The notes below the pieces were generated by a model. The model searched no databases. It was not told the origin of the DNA and was given only the letters and a program-made list of their open reading frames with translations. From positions 62,001 through 126,000 of the forward strand of contig NZ_JXCF01000026.1 of assembly GCF_000875895.1 (NCBI RefSeq): a DNA stretch of 64,000 nucleotides, read 5' to 3'. Both the position numbers and the translations under genes were made by a program. Every line of letters begins with the position of its first letter. The stretch's first letter is position 1. The stretch is from Staphylococcus gallinarum (GTDB lineage Bacteria > Bacillota > Bacilli > Staphylococcales > Staphylococcaceae). Below, in pieces: positions 55,256 through 64,000 of this stretch.

Positions 55256-55615
55256 ATGGCAGTAATTAACGTTACAGAAGCGGCAGCATATGAAGTTAAA
55301 GATATGTTAGAGCAAAATGAAATGGCAGATGGCTATTTAAAGGTCAAGGTTAACGGTGGTGGATGTACTGGTTTAACTTATGGTATGTCTGCTGAAGCTG
55401 AGCCTGGTGACAATGATGAAGTGTATGAATTTCACGGTCTTAAGGTATTAGTAGATAAAATGGATGTACCAGTACTACAAGGTACAACAATAGATTTTAA
55501 ACAATCTCTTATGGGTGGCGGATTCCAAATAGACAATCCAAATGCGATTGCATCATGTGGTTGTGGAAGCTCATTTAGAACTGCAAAGGTGGCAGGAACA
55601 CCTGAAGATTGTTAA
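55256..55615 (+). CDS. HesB/IscA family A-type Fe-S carrier
   Basis: The 119-residue protein has the A-type carrier fold with three ligands: Cys in GGGCTGLTYG and CGCG in ASCGCGSSF near the C terminus. It delivers Fe-S clusters to apoproteins, together with Nfu. GGGAGG precedes the ATG. Translated right after the DUF1450 gene. Confidence 0.9.
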   Translation: MAVINVTEAAAYEVKDMLEQNEMADGYLKVKVNGGGCTGLTYGMSAEAEPGDNDEVYEFHGLKVLVDKMDVPVLQGTTIDFKQSLMGGGFQIDNPNAIASCGCGSSFRTAKVAGTPEDC

Positions 55616-55620
55616 TAAAT

Positions 55621-55668
55621 AAAAGGTTATAGTTTTATCGATTGAATGATAAACTATAGCCTTTTAAT
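55621..55668 (+). terminator. Terminator after the A-type carrier gene
   Basis: AAAAGG-TATAGTTT pairs with AAACTATA-CCTTTT. Confidence 0.7.
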
Positions 55669-55838
55669 AGTTTATGTGAAAAAATAAACAATATGTGCGT
55701 TAGCGCTTGAAAATCAAGCATAAAAACTATAAAATTAGTATTGGATGAAAAATGTCTTTTTTGTGACTTACATATGTATAATTAGGGTATAAAAAAGACT
55801 TATGCAACAAATAATATATGAAAGCTTAGGTGAATGAA

Positions 55839-57047
55839 ATGGCTCAAGATCGTAAAAAGGTATTAGTTTTAGGCGCTGGTTACGCAGGTTTACAAACTAT
55901 TACAAAATTACAAAAGCAAATTTCAGCAGATGAAGCTGAAATTACGTTAATTAATAAAAATGATTACCACTATGAAGCTACATGGTTACATGAAGCATCA
56001 GCAGGTACAATTAGCTATGAAGATTTACTATATCCAGTTGAAAGTGTTTTAAATAAAGACAAAGTAAACTTTGTTAAAGCTGAGGTTACTAAAATTGACC
56101 GTAATGCTAAAAAAGTTGAAACTGACGCTGGAATCTTTGATTTTGATATCTTAGTTGTAGCATTAGGCTTTGAAAGCGAAACATTTGGTATTAAAGGTAT
56201 GAAAGAACATGCTTTCCAAATTGAAAATGTATTAACTGCTCGTAAATTATCTCGTCACATCGAAGATAAATTTGCAAACTATGCATCTTCTAAAGAAAAA
56301 GACGACAATGACTTAGCTATCTTAGTTGGTGGCGCAGGTTTCACTGGTGTTGAATTCTTAGGTGAATTAGCTGATCGAATTCCAGAATTATGTAACAAAT
56401 ATGGCGTAGAACAAAGTAAAGTTAAAGTTACTTGTGTTGAAGCTGCTCCTAAAATGTTACCACAATTCTCTGATGAATTAGTTAACCATGCAGTTAGCTA
56501 CTTAGAAAGTAAAGGTGTAGAATTCAAGATTGCTACGCCAATCGTTGCTGCTAACGAAAAAGGTTTCGTTGTTAAAGTTAACGATGAAGAACAACAATTA
56601 GAAGCAAACACTGCTGTTTGGGCAGCTGGTGTACGCGGTAGCCAATTAATGGAAGCTTCATTCGAAGGCGTTAAACGTGGTCGTATCGTAACTAAACAAG
56701 ATTTAACTATCGAAGGTTATGACAACATTTTCGTAATCGGTGATGTTTCAGCATTTATTCCTGCTGGTGAAGAGCGTCCATTACCAACAACTGCTCAAAT
56801 CGCTATGCAAGAAGGTGAACATACAGCTAAAAACATTAAAAACATTTTAGAAGGTCAACCAACTCAAGAGTTCACATACGTTGATCGTGGAACAGTATGT
56901 TCATTAGGTTCTGGAGACGGTGTTGGTGTTGTTTACGGTAAAGATATCCAAGGTAAAAAAGCTGCTTTCATGAAGAAAGTTATTGATACACGTGCTGTAT
57001 TCAAACTTGGTGGTATCGGATTAGCATTCAAAAAAGGTAAATTTTAA
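55839..57047 (+). CDS. ndh: Type II NADH dehydrogenase (NDH-2)
   Basis: The 402-residue flavoenzyme oxidises NADH and reduces menaquinone at the membrane. FAD site [16 protein letters not shown] site [15 protein letters not shown], a second FAD segment [14 protein letters not shown] and quinone-site [10 protein letters not shown] are present. Length equals that of S. aureus NdhC. ATG 55839 is preferred over GTG 55830. It is the main respiratory entry point; its regulation may involve Rex but I see no clear Rex site. Confidence 0.93.
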   Translation: MAQDRKKVLVLGAGYAGLQTITKLQKQISADEAEITLINKNDYHYEATWLHEASAGTISYEDLLYPVESVLNKDKVNFVKAEVTKIDRNAKKVETDAGIFDFDILVVALGFESETFGIKGMKEHAFQIENVLTARKLSRHIEDKFANYASSKEKDDNDLAILVGGAGFTGVEFLGELADRIPELCNKYGVEQSKVKVTCVEAAPKMLPQFSDELVNHAVSYLESKGVEFKIATPIVAANEKGFVVKVNDEEQQLEANTAVWAAGVRGSQLMEASFEGVKRGRIVTKQDLTIEGYDNIFVIGDVSAFIPAGEERPLPTTAQIAMQEGEHTAKNIKNILEGQPTQEFTYVDRGTVCSLGSGDGVGVVYGKDIQGKKAAFMKKVIDTRAVFKLGGIGLAFKKGKF

Positions 57048-57097
57048 GATTTAAATTAATAAATCACATAGGCGTTATGCATGTGAATCATTAAGCA

Positions 57098-57135
57098 AAA
57101 AGACCTGTCTTTCAATAAGATAGGTCTTTTTCTTA
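57098..57135 (+). terminator. Terminator of ndh
   Basis: AAAGACCT-TCTT/AAGA-AGGTCTTT arms with T run. Confidence 0.75.
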
Positions 57136-57181
57136 AATCTAAATGATTAAATTATTTCAATACCAAAGTGAGGGATTTTAA

Positions 57182-58663
57182 ATGAAAGCATTGTTACAAT
57201 CTACTGATAAATTATTATTTGAAACATTAATCATAGGGATACCGGATCATTTAAATCAGTTGGAAGACATAAAGATAAACGGTGAAGTTATTAATGAAAA
57301 TCTAGCATCATTAAAAAAGGCACATATTATTAGTAGTAATGTTGGTAAAGTAACTGCTACACATTTTACAGTAGATAATCAACTCATAAAGTTAATTGCT
57401 GTTGGTCTAGGTAATTTGAAGTCAACGACACAATTACAGTATTTATCTGTGTTTGGCTCATTATTCCAATATTTGAAGCAAGAGCGAATCGTAGAAGGGG
57501 ACATATATTTCGAGAGCTTTAAAGCGAAAGATTTTGATCTCTTAAATATTGCTACATTACTAGGGCAACAAAGTGAAGCGTCTGTCTACCAATTTGACGG
57601 ATATAAGACAAATAAAGGTGCGCCATATGAATTAACATTGAATCTACATACGATACAAGATCAAACTCAAATAAATGCAGCAATCGATAAGGGGATAGCG
57701 TTAGCTCGTGCCATCAATTTAGCACGAGATTATAGTAATATCCCACCCAATATATTAACGCCGGCTTATTATGCAGAATTGATTACTAATCACTTTAAAG
57801 GAAGTTCAGTATCTGTAGATGTGAAAGACGGAGAGACATTACAGCGTGAAGGTTTTGGATTAATACACGCTGTAGGTAAAGGGTCTAAGTATACACCACG
57901 ATTAATTACTTTAACTTATCAAGGTGCTAATAAAGACAAAGCGCCGATAGCACTTGTAGGTAAAGGGATTACCTATGATTCAGGTGGCTATTCAATAAAA
58001 TCAAAAACAGGTATGCAAACTATGAAGTTTGATATGTGTGGCTCAGCTAATGTAATTGCTATGATAGAAGCTGCGAGACAGCTAAACCTTAACATTAATA
58101 TTGTGGGTGTAATTGCTGCTGCAGAAAATATGGTTAATGAATTAGCAATGAAACCTGATGATGTTTATACGGCACTCAGCGGTGAGTCTGTAGAAGTCTT
58201 GAACACTGATGCAGAAGGTCGTTTAGTCCTAGGTGATGCTGTATTCTATGCAAGACAATTTCAACCGGAACTGATTTTAGATTTTGCCACTTTAACAGGG
58301 GCAGCAATTGTTGCATTAGGTGAGGATAAAGCTGCAGTATTCAATAATCATGCTTCGACACAACTTGCAGATATACTGTCAATTGCCGAACGACAAGGAG
58401 AATATGTATTTGAATTACCTATGACAGATACAGAAAGAAAGTTAATTAGAAAAAGTGATGTGGCAGATCTTGTCAATCATACAAATGGACAAGGTAAAGC
58501 ATTATTTGCAGCTACCTTTATAAATCACTTTGCAGGTGATGTACCACATATGCATTTTGATATAGCTGGTCCAGCAACTACGAATCATGCTAGTTATAAA
58601 GGACCTAAAGGACCAACAGCATTTTTAGTAACGACTATTGTTGAATGGTTATCAAATCAATAA
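57182..58663 (+). CDS. pepA: Leucyl aminopeptidase (M17)
   Basis: The 493-residue enzyme has the M17 catalytic domain in its C-terminal half: [20 protein letters not shown] with Lys and Asp ligands, [12 protein letters not shown], the signature [12 protein letters not shown] (about residues 341-352) and [10 protein letters not shown]. It removes N-terminal residues from peptides in the cytosol, as a hexamer with two metal ions. GAGGGA precedes the ATG. Confidence 0.92.
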   Translation: MKALLQSTDKLLFETLIIGIPDHLNQLEDIKINGEVINENLASLKKAHIISSNVGKVTATHFTVDNQLIKLIAVGLGNLKSTTQLQYLSVFGSLFQYLKQERIVEGDIYFESFKAKDFDLLNIATLLGQQSEASVYQFDGYKTNKGAPYELTLNLHTIQDQTQINAAIDKGIALARAINLARDYSNIPPNILTPAYYAELITNHFKGSSVSVDVKDGETLQREGFGLIHAVGKGSKYTPRLITLTYQGANKDKAPIALVGKGITYDSGGYSIKSKTGMQTMKFDMCGSANVIAMIEAARQLNLNINIVGVIAAAENMVNELAMKPDDVYTALSGESVEVLNTDAEGRLVLGDAVFYARQFQPELILDFATLTGAAIVALGEDKAAVFNNHASTQLADILSIAERQGEYVFELPMTDTERKLIRKSDVADLVNHTNGQGKALFAATFINHFAGDVPHMHFDIAGPATTNHASYKGPKGPTAFLVTTIVEWLSNQ

Positions 58664-58866
58664 TCAATAAATATATGCGTGAGTTGGAATTGTATAACTC
58701 GCGCATAAATTATATAGTTTAAGTAAACGGAAATGTTAGATGATATAGTTTAACCTCATGGATGATACATTTAAGCTGTAACATAGCATTGACATTTATA
58801 ATTGAAATTGTTACGATTATTCTCGTGATACTTTAGTTCGATAATGTGATAAAGGAGTTATGTTTT
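58664..58866. other. Intergenic region with a GC-containing hairpin
   Basis: ATGCG-GAGTT (58675-58684) pairs with AACTC-CGCAT (58696-58706). No T run follows, so it is at best a weak terminator of pepA. Confidence 0.35.
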
Positions 58867-60183
58867 GTGATTAATGCAGTTGTTATAGCAGTTGTGCTGA
58901 TGATTATACTTTGCTTATGTAGACTTAATGTAGTAATCAGTTTATTTGTCAGTGCATTAGTAGGCGGGCTGGTTGCAGGTATGAGTATACCTGAAATCGT
59001 GTCTGTGTTTGGTAAGAATATTGTCGATGGTGCAGAAGTTGCACTAAGTTATGCCTTATTGGGAGGCTTTGCGGCACTGATTTCATATAGTGGAATTACG
59101 GATTATTTAGTAAATAAGATTATTAACAGTATCCACGCTGAAAATAGCAAGATGTCTCGAGTAAAGGTAAAAGTAATTATTATCATTGCTTTATTAGTAT
59201 TAAGTATAATGAGTCAAAACTTAATTCCGGTTCATATTGCATTTATACCAATTGTTATACCACCTTTAATTAGTTTATTTAATGACTTGAAGATAGATCG
59301 TAGACAAATTGGTATTATTATTGGATTTGGTCTTTGTTGGCCATATGTTCTTTTACCATTTGGTTTTGGTCAAATTTTCCACCAAATTATTGATAATGGT
59401 TTCACCAAAGCACATCACCCAATAGAGATGAGCATGATTTGGAAAGCTATGATTATTCCTTCTTTAGGGTATATTGTTGGATTGATTTTGGGTGTGTTCT
59501 ATTACAGAAAGCCTAGAGAATATAATGATCGAAATGAAGATAGAAATAATGAAACTATTGAACTCAAACCTTATGTCTTAGTTGTAACAATCGTATCGAT
59601 TATCGCAACATTTGTCGTACAGACATTAACTGATTCAATGATTTTCGGTGCACTTGCCGGAGTCTTGATTTTCTTTGTTTCAAGAGCATTTAAATGGACT
59701 GAGTTGGATAAGAACTTCGTTGAAGGTATTAAGATTATGTCATTTATTGGTGTAGTGATATTATCTGCAAATGGCTTTGCTGGCGTAATGAATGAAACGG
59801 GAGATATTACTAAATTAGTACATAGTTTAAGTGGTGTTACAGGGGATAATAAACTCATTAGTATTATTGTTATGTACATTATTGGACTTATTGTTACTTT
59901 GGGTATTGGATCTTCTTTTGCAACAATTCCTATTATCGCAACTTTATTCATTCCATTAGGAGAGTCATTAGGATTAGATACAATGGCATTAATCGCTTTA
60001 ATTGGTACTGCGAGTGCCTTAGGTGATTCTGGTTCACCAGCTAGTGACTCTACATTAGGACCTACAGCTGGTTTGGATGTGGATGGTCAGCACGATCATA
60101 TCAGAGACACGTGTATTCCAAACTTTATATTTTATAATATTCCGTTAATCATTTTTGGTACAATTGCCGCTATGGTATTATAG
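58867..60183 (+). CDS. NhaC-family Na+/H+ antiporter
   Basis: The 438-residue protein has about eleven membrane segments and the NhaC-type core: NIVDGAEVALSYALLGGFAALISYSGI, LIPVHIAFIPIVIPPLI, GFGLCWPYVLLPFGFGQ and GTASALGDSGSPASDSTLGPTAGLD. It probably expels Na+ in exchange for protons. GTG 58867 is chosen since AAGGAG (58852-58857) lies nine bases upstream; an in-frame GTG at 58846 lies before that site. The PaaI-type thioesterase gene follows after 30 bases. Confidence 0.85.
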   Translation: MINAVVIAVVLMIILCLCRLNVVISLFVSALVGGLVAGMSIPEIVSVFGKNIVDGAEVALSYALLGGFAALISYSGITDYLVNKIINSIHAENSKMSRVKVKVIIIIALLVLSIMSQNLIPVHIAFIPIVIPPLISLFNDLKIDRRQIGIIIGFGLCWPYVLLPFGFGQIFHQIIDNGFTKAHHPIEMSMIWKAMIIPSLGYIVGLILGVFYYRKPREYNDRNEDRNNETIELKPYVLVVTIVSIIATFVVQTLTDSMIFGALAGVLIFFVSRAFKWTELDKNFVEGIKIMSFIGVVILSANGFAGVMNETGDITKLVHSLSGVTGDNKLISIIVMYIIGLIVTLGIGSSFATIPIIATLFIPLGESLGLDTMALIALIGTASALGDSGSPASDSTLGPTAGLDVDGQHDHIRDTCIPNFIFYNIPLIIFGTIAAMVL

Positions 60184-60213
60184 TAATACTAAGTAGTGAA
60201 TGAGGTGTCGAAA

Positions 60214-60588
60214 ATGACAAATATGATAGAGACTTTAGAAATGAAAGTAGAAAGTGAAGCACACGGTAAGATTGTAATGTCGATGCCTGTTACAGATAAG
60301 GTGAAACAACCTTTTGGTTATTTACATGGTGGTGCAAATCTTGCTTTGGGTGAAACAGCTTGCTCAATTGGTGCGGCACACATCATTGATACTGAAAAAT
60401 TTATTCCATTAGGTTTAGAAATGAATGCTAACCATATTAGCTCAACGACTGAAGGTACAGTTTATGCTACTGCTACTATCGTACACGAAGGTAAAACAAC
60501 ACAAGTTTGGAACATTGAAATAAAAGATGATGTTGATAGATTGATTAGCATCATGAGAGGTACAATTGCGATTAAACCACGCAAATAA
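60214..60588 (+). CDS. PaaI-type hotdog-fold thioesterase
   Basis: The 124-residue protein shows a hotdog fold with FGYLHGGANLALGETACS, in which HGG and the acidic Glu form the thioesterase site, and MNANHISSTTEGTVYATATI. It hydrolyses an acyl-CoA, possibly a naphthoyl-CoA (menaquinone pathway) or phenylacetyl-CoA type. ATG 60214 is favoured because GAGGTG lies before it. Confidence 0.85.
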   Translation: MTNMIETLEMKVESEAHGKIVMSMPVTDKVKQPFGYLHGGANLALGETACSIGAAHIIDTEKFIPLGLEMNANHISSTTEGTVYATATIVHEGKTTQVWNIEIKDDVDRLISIMRGTIAIKPRK

Positions 60589-60590
60589 TA

Positions 60591-60648
60591 AACACGCTTG
60601 ATACTCAGACGCATTTCGGCGTTTCTATAGAGTATTGAGCGTGTTTTT
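60591..60648. terminator. Bidirectional terminator
   Basis: AACACGCT-ATACTC pairs with GAGTAT-AGCGTGTT with an inner CGC/GCG; A/T runs on both sides separate convergent genes. Confidence 0.75.
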
Positions 60649-60673
60649 GTATGTTCATCATAATGTATTTTAC

Positions 60674-61825
60674 TTATATACTTGATACCATAGTTTCTTT
60701 TGAAAAAGCATTCGAGATTCTTGTGGCAGCTTCTCTACCACCCATGATATTTCTTGCAAAGGGCCCTAATTCTAAATCTGCTAAGCCTCCAGCAACATAT
60801 AAATGTGGTAACCACTCCAATTCTGTTGAAATATTTGGTAAACCACAACTACATAGTGGGGCATGATGTTGGTGGATTAATTGTTTAATAATTGGTTGTT
60901 TCATTATCGTTTCTTCAAATCCAGTTGCTAAAATAATATGATCATAGGTTATTGCCTTATGTTCTGTAATGATTTGATGATTTGAAATGGCTTGTAATTC
61001 GTTTGTATGTATTACTAATTTACCTTGCTTTACATATTTTTTCAGCCTTAATTCTAATTCTTTTGGCATTGAGCCTTTGTGTCTTTCATTCAGAATAACT
61101 TGTTGCTTTTCCTCAGTAGTTGTAATTTGCTTAAAGCGTGTCATATATTTAGGACCGAGCCAACCTGGATCAGCATCAAAATCATGCACTGCTAAGGGTT
61201 TATTTGTCCATAAATGAATTTGTTGTGGATTATGTTTAATCAACTTAAGTGTTAAGTGAGCTGCAGAAATACCACTACCTATCACATGTGACGATTGAGA
61301 ATATGATTTGTATGAACCATCAAAGATGTGTGTGACATCGGGTTGATTTTTATATGCTTTTGGAAAGTTAATTTGATGGTTACATCCAAAGGCAATGATA
61401 AGGTTTTCGGTCGAAAATGCTTCTGAATTATTACATTGAACAAACCATAGATTATCTTGTTTAGTGATAGAAGTTGCGCTAGCTTGCACATGACTATGAT
61501 TTAAATTTAATTCATGTATTAACATATGCGTATGAGCCATAAACATCTCTCTATTAGGTCTTTGATATCGTCCGTAAGAAGCATTGGTATATTGTCTATG
61601 TTTTGCAAATTGCTTAAGATGAAAAGGATCTGGATGAACATGATGAACACAAGGTGAACGTAAGTAGGGCATATCGATAGTGGATGTATATCTATTAAAT
61701 TGTTCGCATAAGCTAGTATGAGGATCTATTATACACAAATCATTTGTAGCTAATCCTTGTGTGCGTAGTTTAAGTGCAATTGTAACTGCCTGGATACCTC
61801 CACCAATAATTGTCCATTTAAACAT
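60674..61825 (-). CDS. FAD/NAD(P)-binding oxidoreductase under Zur control
   Basis: The 383-residue flavoprotein has an N-terminal FAD-binding motif IIGGGIQAVTIALKL, a middle NADPH segment VIGSGISAAHLTLKL and a C-terminal LYVAGGLADLELGPFARN. Its plan matches the lysine/ornithine N-monooxygenase-like (SidA/PvdA-related) and YpdA-like flavoproteins. A CSCG motif occurs near residue 330. A perfect Zur-type operator overlaps the region just before its ribosome site (TAAGGAGG), so it should be expressed in zinc starvation. Substrate unknown; a role in zinc-free metabolism or metallophore handling is only inference. Confidence 0.8.
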   Translation of the reverse strand: MFKWTIIGGGIQAVTIALKLRTQGLATNDLCIIDPHTSLCEQFNRYTSTIDMPYLRSPCVHHVHPDPFHLKQFAKHRQYTNASYGRYQRPNREMFMAHTHMLIHELNLNHSHVQASATSITKQDNLWFVQCNNSEAFSTENLIIAFGCNHQINFPKAYKNQPDVTHIFDGSYKSYSQSSHVIGSGISAAHLTLKLIKHNPQQIHLWTNKPLAVHDFDADPGWLGPKYMTRFKQITTTEEKQQVILNERHKGSMPKELELRLKKYVKQGKLVIHTNELQAISNHQIITEHKAITYDHIILATGFEETIMKQPIIKQLIHQHHAPLCSCGLPNISTELEWLPHLYVAGGLADLELGPFARNIMGGREAATRISNAFSKETMVSSI

Positions 61826-61838
61826 AATATTACCTCCT

Positions 61839-61861
61839 TAAATCGTAATAATTACGATTTA
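61839..61861 (-). promoter_or_regulatory. Zur box
   Basis: TCGTAATAATTACGA at the centre is the exact 7-1-7 Zur consensus (TCGTAATNATTACGA); the palindrome extends to 11-base arms (TAAATCGTAAT, inverted after one A). It overlaps the Shine-Dalgarno end of the flavoprotein gene. Zinc-loaded Zur would repress transcription. Confidence 0.8.
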
Positions 61862-62089
61862 ATATAACATGATTGCTGAAGTAATACAAATGATTAAAGG
61901 TGTATTGTCTTTTGAAAAATATGACTTTATACCATACGTCATTTCAGTCTATAAATACTTATTTTCGACTATAATTAAATACTAACAATCGACGGACGGT
62001 AAGACTTATGATAAAGCTAAAAAGAGTAATCAGTAATAAACAGTCTAGTCCATTACCCTTGCAGACTAAAATAAAATCAATGAATTTTA
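61862..62089. other. Intergenic region without a recognised feature
   Basis: Contains the promoter of the flavoprotein gene on the minus strand; otherwise AT-rich with no defensible frame. Confidence 0.35.
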
Positions 62090-62209
62090 CTATGAAATGT
62101 AAAGAACATTGATTTGAGTTGATAAATGATTTGTGATTTTATTTAATGCTTCATCACTTAACTCGTTATTCATTTCTTTATTTATCTCATGGATCAGTGC
62201 TGTTTCAAT
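62090..62209 (-). pseudogene. Unidentified coding remnant
   Basis: A minus-strand frame without start reads ETALIHEINKEMNNELSDEA, then LNKITNHLSTQINVLYIS and a stop. It begins where copy C of the hairpin-rich element ends, so it may be a gene cut off by that element. Family not recognised. Confidence 0.3.
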
Positions 62210-62220
62210 TCATTCATTAT

Positions 62221-62434
62221 TAGGTGTCTTATTTTTTGTAGTAATAACATATAAGAAATGTGTACTGTTTGCGAGACACCTGAGGGAGTAGGATGCGTGT
62301 CGAGACCGAGGCTCGACCCAGGCACCCCTAGGTAAACGAGCAATAACAATATGCAGTATTGATACAAATAACAAGCCCATCAAAGATCAAAAATCTTTGA
62401 TGGGCTTAATGCTAGGTATTTATGTCCAAGACTC
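62221..62434 (-). mobile_element. Hairpin-rich repeat linked to the IS1182-type element (copy C)
   Basis: Read on the minus strand it matches copy A (13694-13905) throughout: GGACATAAAT-CC-AGCATTAAGC, a perfect 15-bp hairpin (62373-62407, AAGCCCATCAAAGAT), the GC-rich segment and CCCTCAGGTGTCTCGCAAAC, ending ACTACAAAAAATAAGACAC. The transposase start found in copies A and B is absent. Confidence 0.7.
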
Positions 62435-62517
62435 GATTTAGGGTTTGTACCTTTTTTTTATTAATTATAAGAAATTGGAATCCTCACATGTTACAAACAA
62501 ATTGCGCATGATGCTAA

Positions 62518-62874
62518 TTAAAGTTTAGTATCCTTTAAATCTTTTTTAATATCGTCTAATTTAGTTCGTTTGGAAGCAGGGGTATTTAAATTATAGGCTG
62601 CCTTTATGATTAAGTGACTGGAAAGTGGTCCAGTAATGAGAATAAATAATATACCAATTACTAATTGCATATTTACGTAACCATCTCGACCTATAAAGAA
62701 TAGGAAGACACCACTTAAAAGTAGCATTGCCCCTAACGTTGCTGCCTTTCCTGCTGCATGAGAGCGCGCATATACATCATCTAATCGAACTAGTCCAATT
62801 GCAGCTAATGCACTAATAATTGATCCTAGGACAACAAGTATTAAGGCAATACTAATGATTATCGTTCCGGTCAT
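62518..62874 (-). CDS. mnhG1: Na+/H+ antiporter subunit G (Mnh1)
   Basis: The 118-residue subunit has three membrane helices and the family's [28 protein letters not shown]. Length and the C-terminal [14 protein letters not shown] match MnhG1 of S. aureus. ATG 62874 is chosen since AAGGTGAT precedes it; a TTG at 62880 is too close to that site. It overlaps mnhF by 23 bases. Part of the seven-subunit Mrp-type antiporter in the plasma membrane. Confidence 0.92.
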   Translation of the reverse strand: MTGTIIISIALILVVLGSIISALAAIGLVRLDDVYARSHAAGKAATLGAMLLLSGVFLFFIGRDGYVNMQLVIGILFILITGPLSSHLIIKAAYNLNTPASKRTKLDDIKKDLKDTKL

Positions 62875-63148
62875 GCTCAATCACCTTACCTTTATCCATA
62901 TATTTCGCAAATACTGCAGTGCCTAAAAATGCCAAAATACCTATCATTAAGATTGCAACAATTAAGTATTTGGTACCTAAAAAGATACTGAATAAGGCGA
63001 TGATAGCCATTAACTGTATCCCCATTGCATCTAAAGCTACGACACGATCAGCTAGTGAAGGTCCAATAATTACACGGATTAACATGGCCAACATTGATAG
63101 GGCAACAATAATTAGCGCAATGATAAGAATTATATTGTAATTTACCAT
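62852..63148 (-). CDS. mnhF1: Na+/H+ antiporter subunit F (Mnh1)
   Basis: The 98-residue subunit has three membrane helices and [22 protein letters not shown], the hallmark of MnhF/MrpF. It overlaps the mnhE stop by one base (TAATG) and mnhG by 23 bases, showing a tightly coupled operon. Confidence 0.92.
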   Translation of the reverse strand: MVNYNIILIIALIIVALSMLAMLIRVIIGPSLADRVVALDAMGIQLMAIIALFSIFLGTKYLIVAILMIGILAFLGTAVFAKYMDKGKVIEHDRNDNH

Positions 63149-63624
63149 TATTCGCCCACCTCTCTCACAACTTTTTCTAGAGATGACTTTATACCCTCAG
63201 TTTCCTCTTTTTTAGTACTAAAATCAATTGCATGAATATAAATTTTAGTTCGGTCATCGCTAATTCCAAGTACAATTGTACCTGGTGTTAGGGTAATCAG
63301 ATTAGATAATAAGACGATTTGCCAGTCCTTTTTTAAATCTGTCTGATAAATAAAAAACGCAGGTTCATTCTTAATTGTTGGTTTAATAATGATTCTAATT
63401 ACATCTATATTAGCTTTAATTAACTCAATGATGAAGACTACCAAGAGTTTGATGATCTTATAGACAGTAATCATATAAAATCGACCCGGTAACACACCAC
63501 GCATTAAGTAGACTAATAATAAAGCGAACAGGTAACCTAAAATAAAGTTATTAAATGTATAGCTTCCAGTAACAAATAACCAAAATACTGCGAGAAGTAA
63601 ATTAACGAGTATTTGAACTGCCAT
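63148..63624 (-). CDS. mnhE1: Na+/H+ antiporter subunit E (Mnh1)
   Basis: The 158-residue subunit begins [20 protein letters not shown] and has the family's [17 protein letters not shown] and [17 protein letters not shown]. The start at 63624 agrees with known MnhE1; a longer frame upstream would overlap mnhD. It starts one base beyond the mnhD stop. Confidence 0.92.
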   Translation of the reverse strand: MAVQILVNLLLAVFWLFVTGSYTFNNFILGYLFALLLVYLMRGVLPGRFYMITVYKIIKLLVVFIIELIKANIDVIRIIIKPTIKNEPAFFIYQTDLKKDWQIVLLSNLITLTPGTIVLGISDDRTKIYIHAIDFSTKKEETEGIKSSLEKVVREVGE

Positions 63625-63625
63625 A

Positions 63626-64000
63626 TTATTGTCCCCCCAATACACTTTCGATATAAACATTAGGATTATAGAATGGTTCTGCAGCATCTTTGATTATTGG
63701 ATGTAAGATATCTGCTGATAATCCAAATATGACTGAAAGTACTACAGCGATAATGGCCACGACTAACAAGCCTTTATATCTTAATTTATGATTTACAGTA
63801 AATCCTCGAGTTTCGCCAAAGAATCCTAACAGGAATATTCGAATAACCGAGTAAAGGACAATCAAACTAGATAACAGTATAACAATACCGCTAATATAGA
63901 ATCCTTTTTCAAATGTTGCCTGAACGATATAAAACTTTCCATAAAATCCACTAAATGGCGGTATACCAGCTAAACTAAGTGCTGCTATAAAGAATGTCCA
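63626..64000 (-). CDS. mnhD1: Na+/H+ antiporter subunit D (Mnh1), C-terminal part
   Basis: The frame runs off the right edge; 124 residues are visible: [42 protein letters not shown] and a cytoplasmic tail ending [10 protein letters not shown]. The [10 protein letters not shown] motif is shared with the NuoL/M/N-type proton-translocating subunits. The remaining mnhC, B and A genes should lie to the right. Confidence 0.92.
   Translation of the reverse strand, partial: WTFFIAALSLAGIPPFSGFYGKFYIVQATFEKGFYISGIVILLSSLIVLYSVIRIFLLGFFGETRGFTVNHKLRYKGLLVVAIIAVVLSVIFGLSADILHPIIKDAAEPFYNPNVYIESVLGGQ

Overview
The window is chromosomal DNA of a low-GC Firmicute and reads as Staphylococcus. The evidence is the block order aroD - nitroreductase - thioredoxin - Spx/ArsC-like - gcvH - metNIQ - sufCDSUB - lipA - dltXABCD - nfu - ndh - leucyl aminopeptidase - mnh, frequent TTG/GTG starts behind strong AGGAGG sites, and remnants of a staphylococcal IS1182/IS1272-type insertion sequence. 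The core gene order is that of S. aureus, but DltA and several other proteins differ clearly from the S. aureus and S. epidermidis versions I remember. A coagulase-negative relative is therefore likely; I cannot name the species.

Positions 1-8.2 kb are accessory. They hold tiny peptide genes, a DUF4260 and a DUF2798 membrane protein, a well-formed unannotated small-RNA candidate on the minus strand (3086-3188), two tandem Bacillus LipA-type secreted lipases, a secreted CHAP hydrolase resembling a phage endolysin domain, and a CopL-like DUF1541 lipoprotein preceded by a CsoR-like operator. From 8.2 to 23 kb the DNA is loosely packed: transporters (YfcC-type, BASS/Acr3-type, CitMHS with a CcpA site), small membrane proteins, GNAT and VOC enzymes, and two decayed transposase loci embedded in hairpin-rich repeats.

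From 23 to 53 kb the window is a conserved core. It runs through a redox/thiol block (Ohr, AroD, nitroreductase with a Fur-like box, thioredoxins, GcvH), a SAM-riboswitch-controlled methionine ABC importer, the SUF iron-sulfur operon, lipoyl synthase with the yut-type housekeeping genes, and the dlt operon for D-alanylation of teichoic acids.

From 52 to 64 kb follow Fe-S carrier proteins (Nfu, an A-type carrier), two type II NADH dehydrogenase-like flavoproteins, leucyl aminopeptidase, an NhaC-type antiporter, a thioesterase, a flavoprotein directly under a textbook Zur box, a third copy of the IS-linked repeat, and the distal end of the mnh1 Na+/H+ antiporter operon, which runs off the right edge.

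The genes connect functionally. SUF, Nfu and the A-type carrier supply clusters (LipA needs two); LipA lipoylates GcvH; and two NDH-2-like enzymes, Mnh1 and the NhaC-type antiporter deal with respiration and ion balance. The observations I find least explained are the small RNA candidate, the Zur-controlled flavoprotein, the exported CHAP lysin, the CsoR-like box at the copper lipoprotein, the tiny peptide genes, and the three-copy hairpin-rich element. I saw no tRNA, rRNA, CRISPR array or intact transposase.
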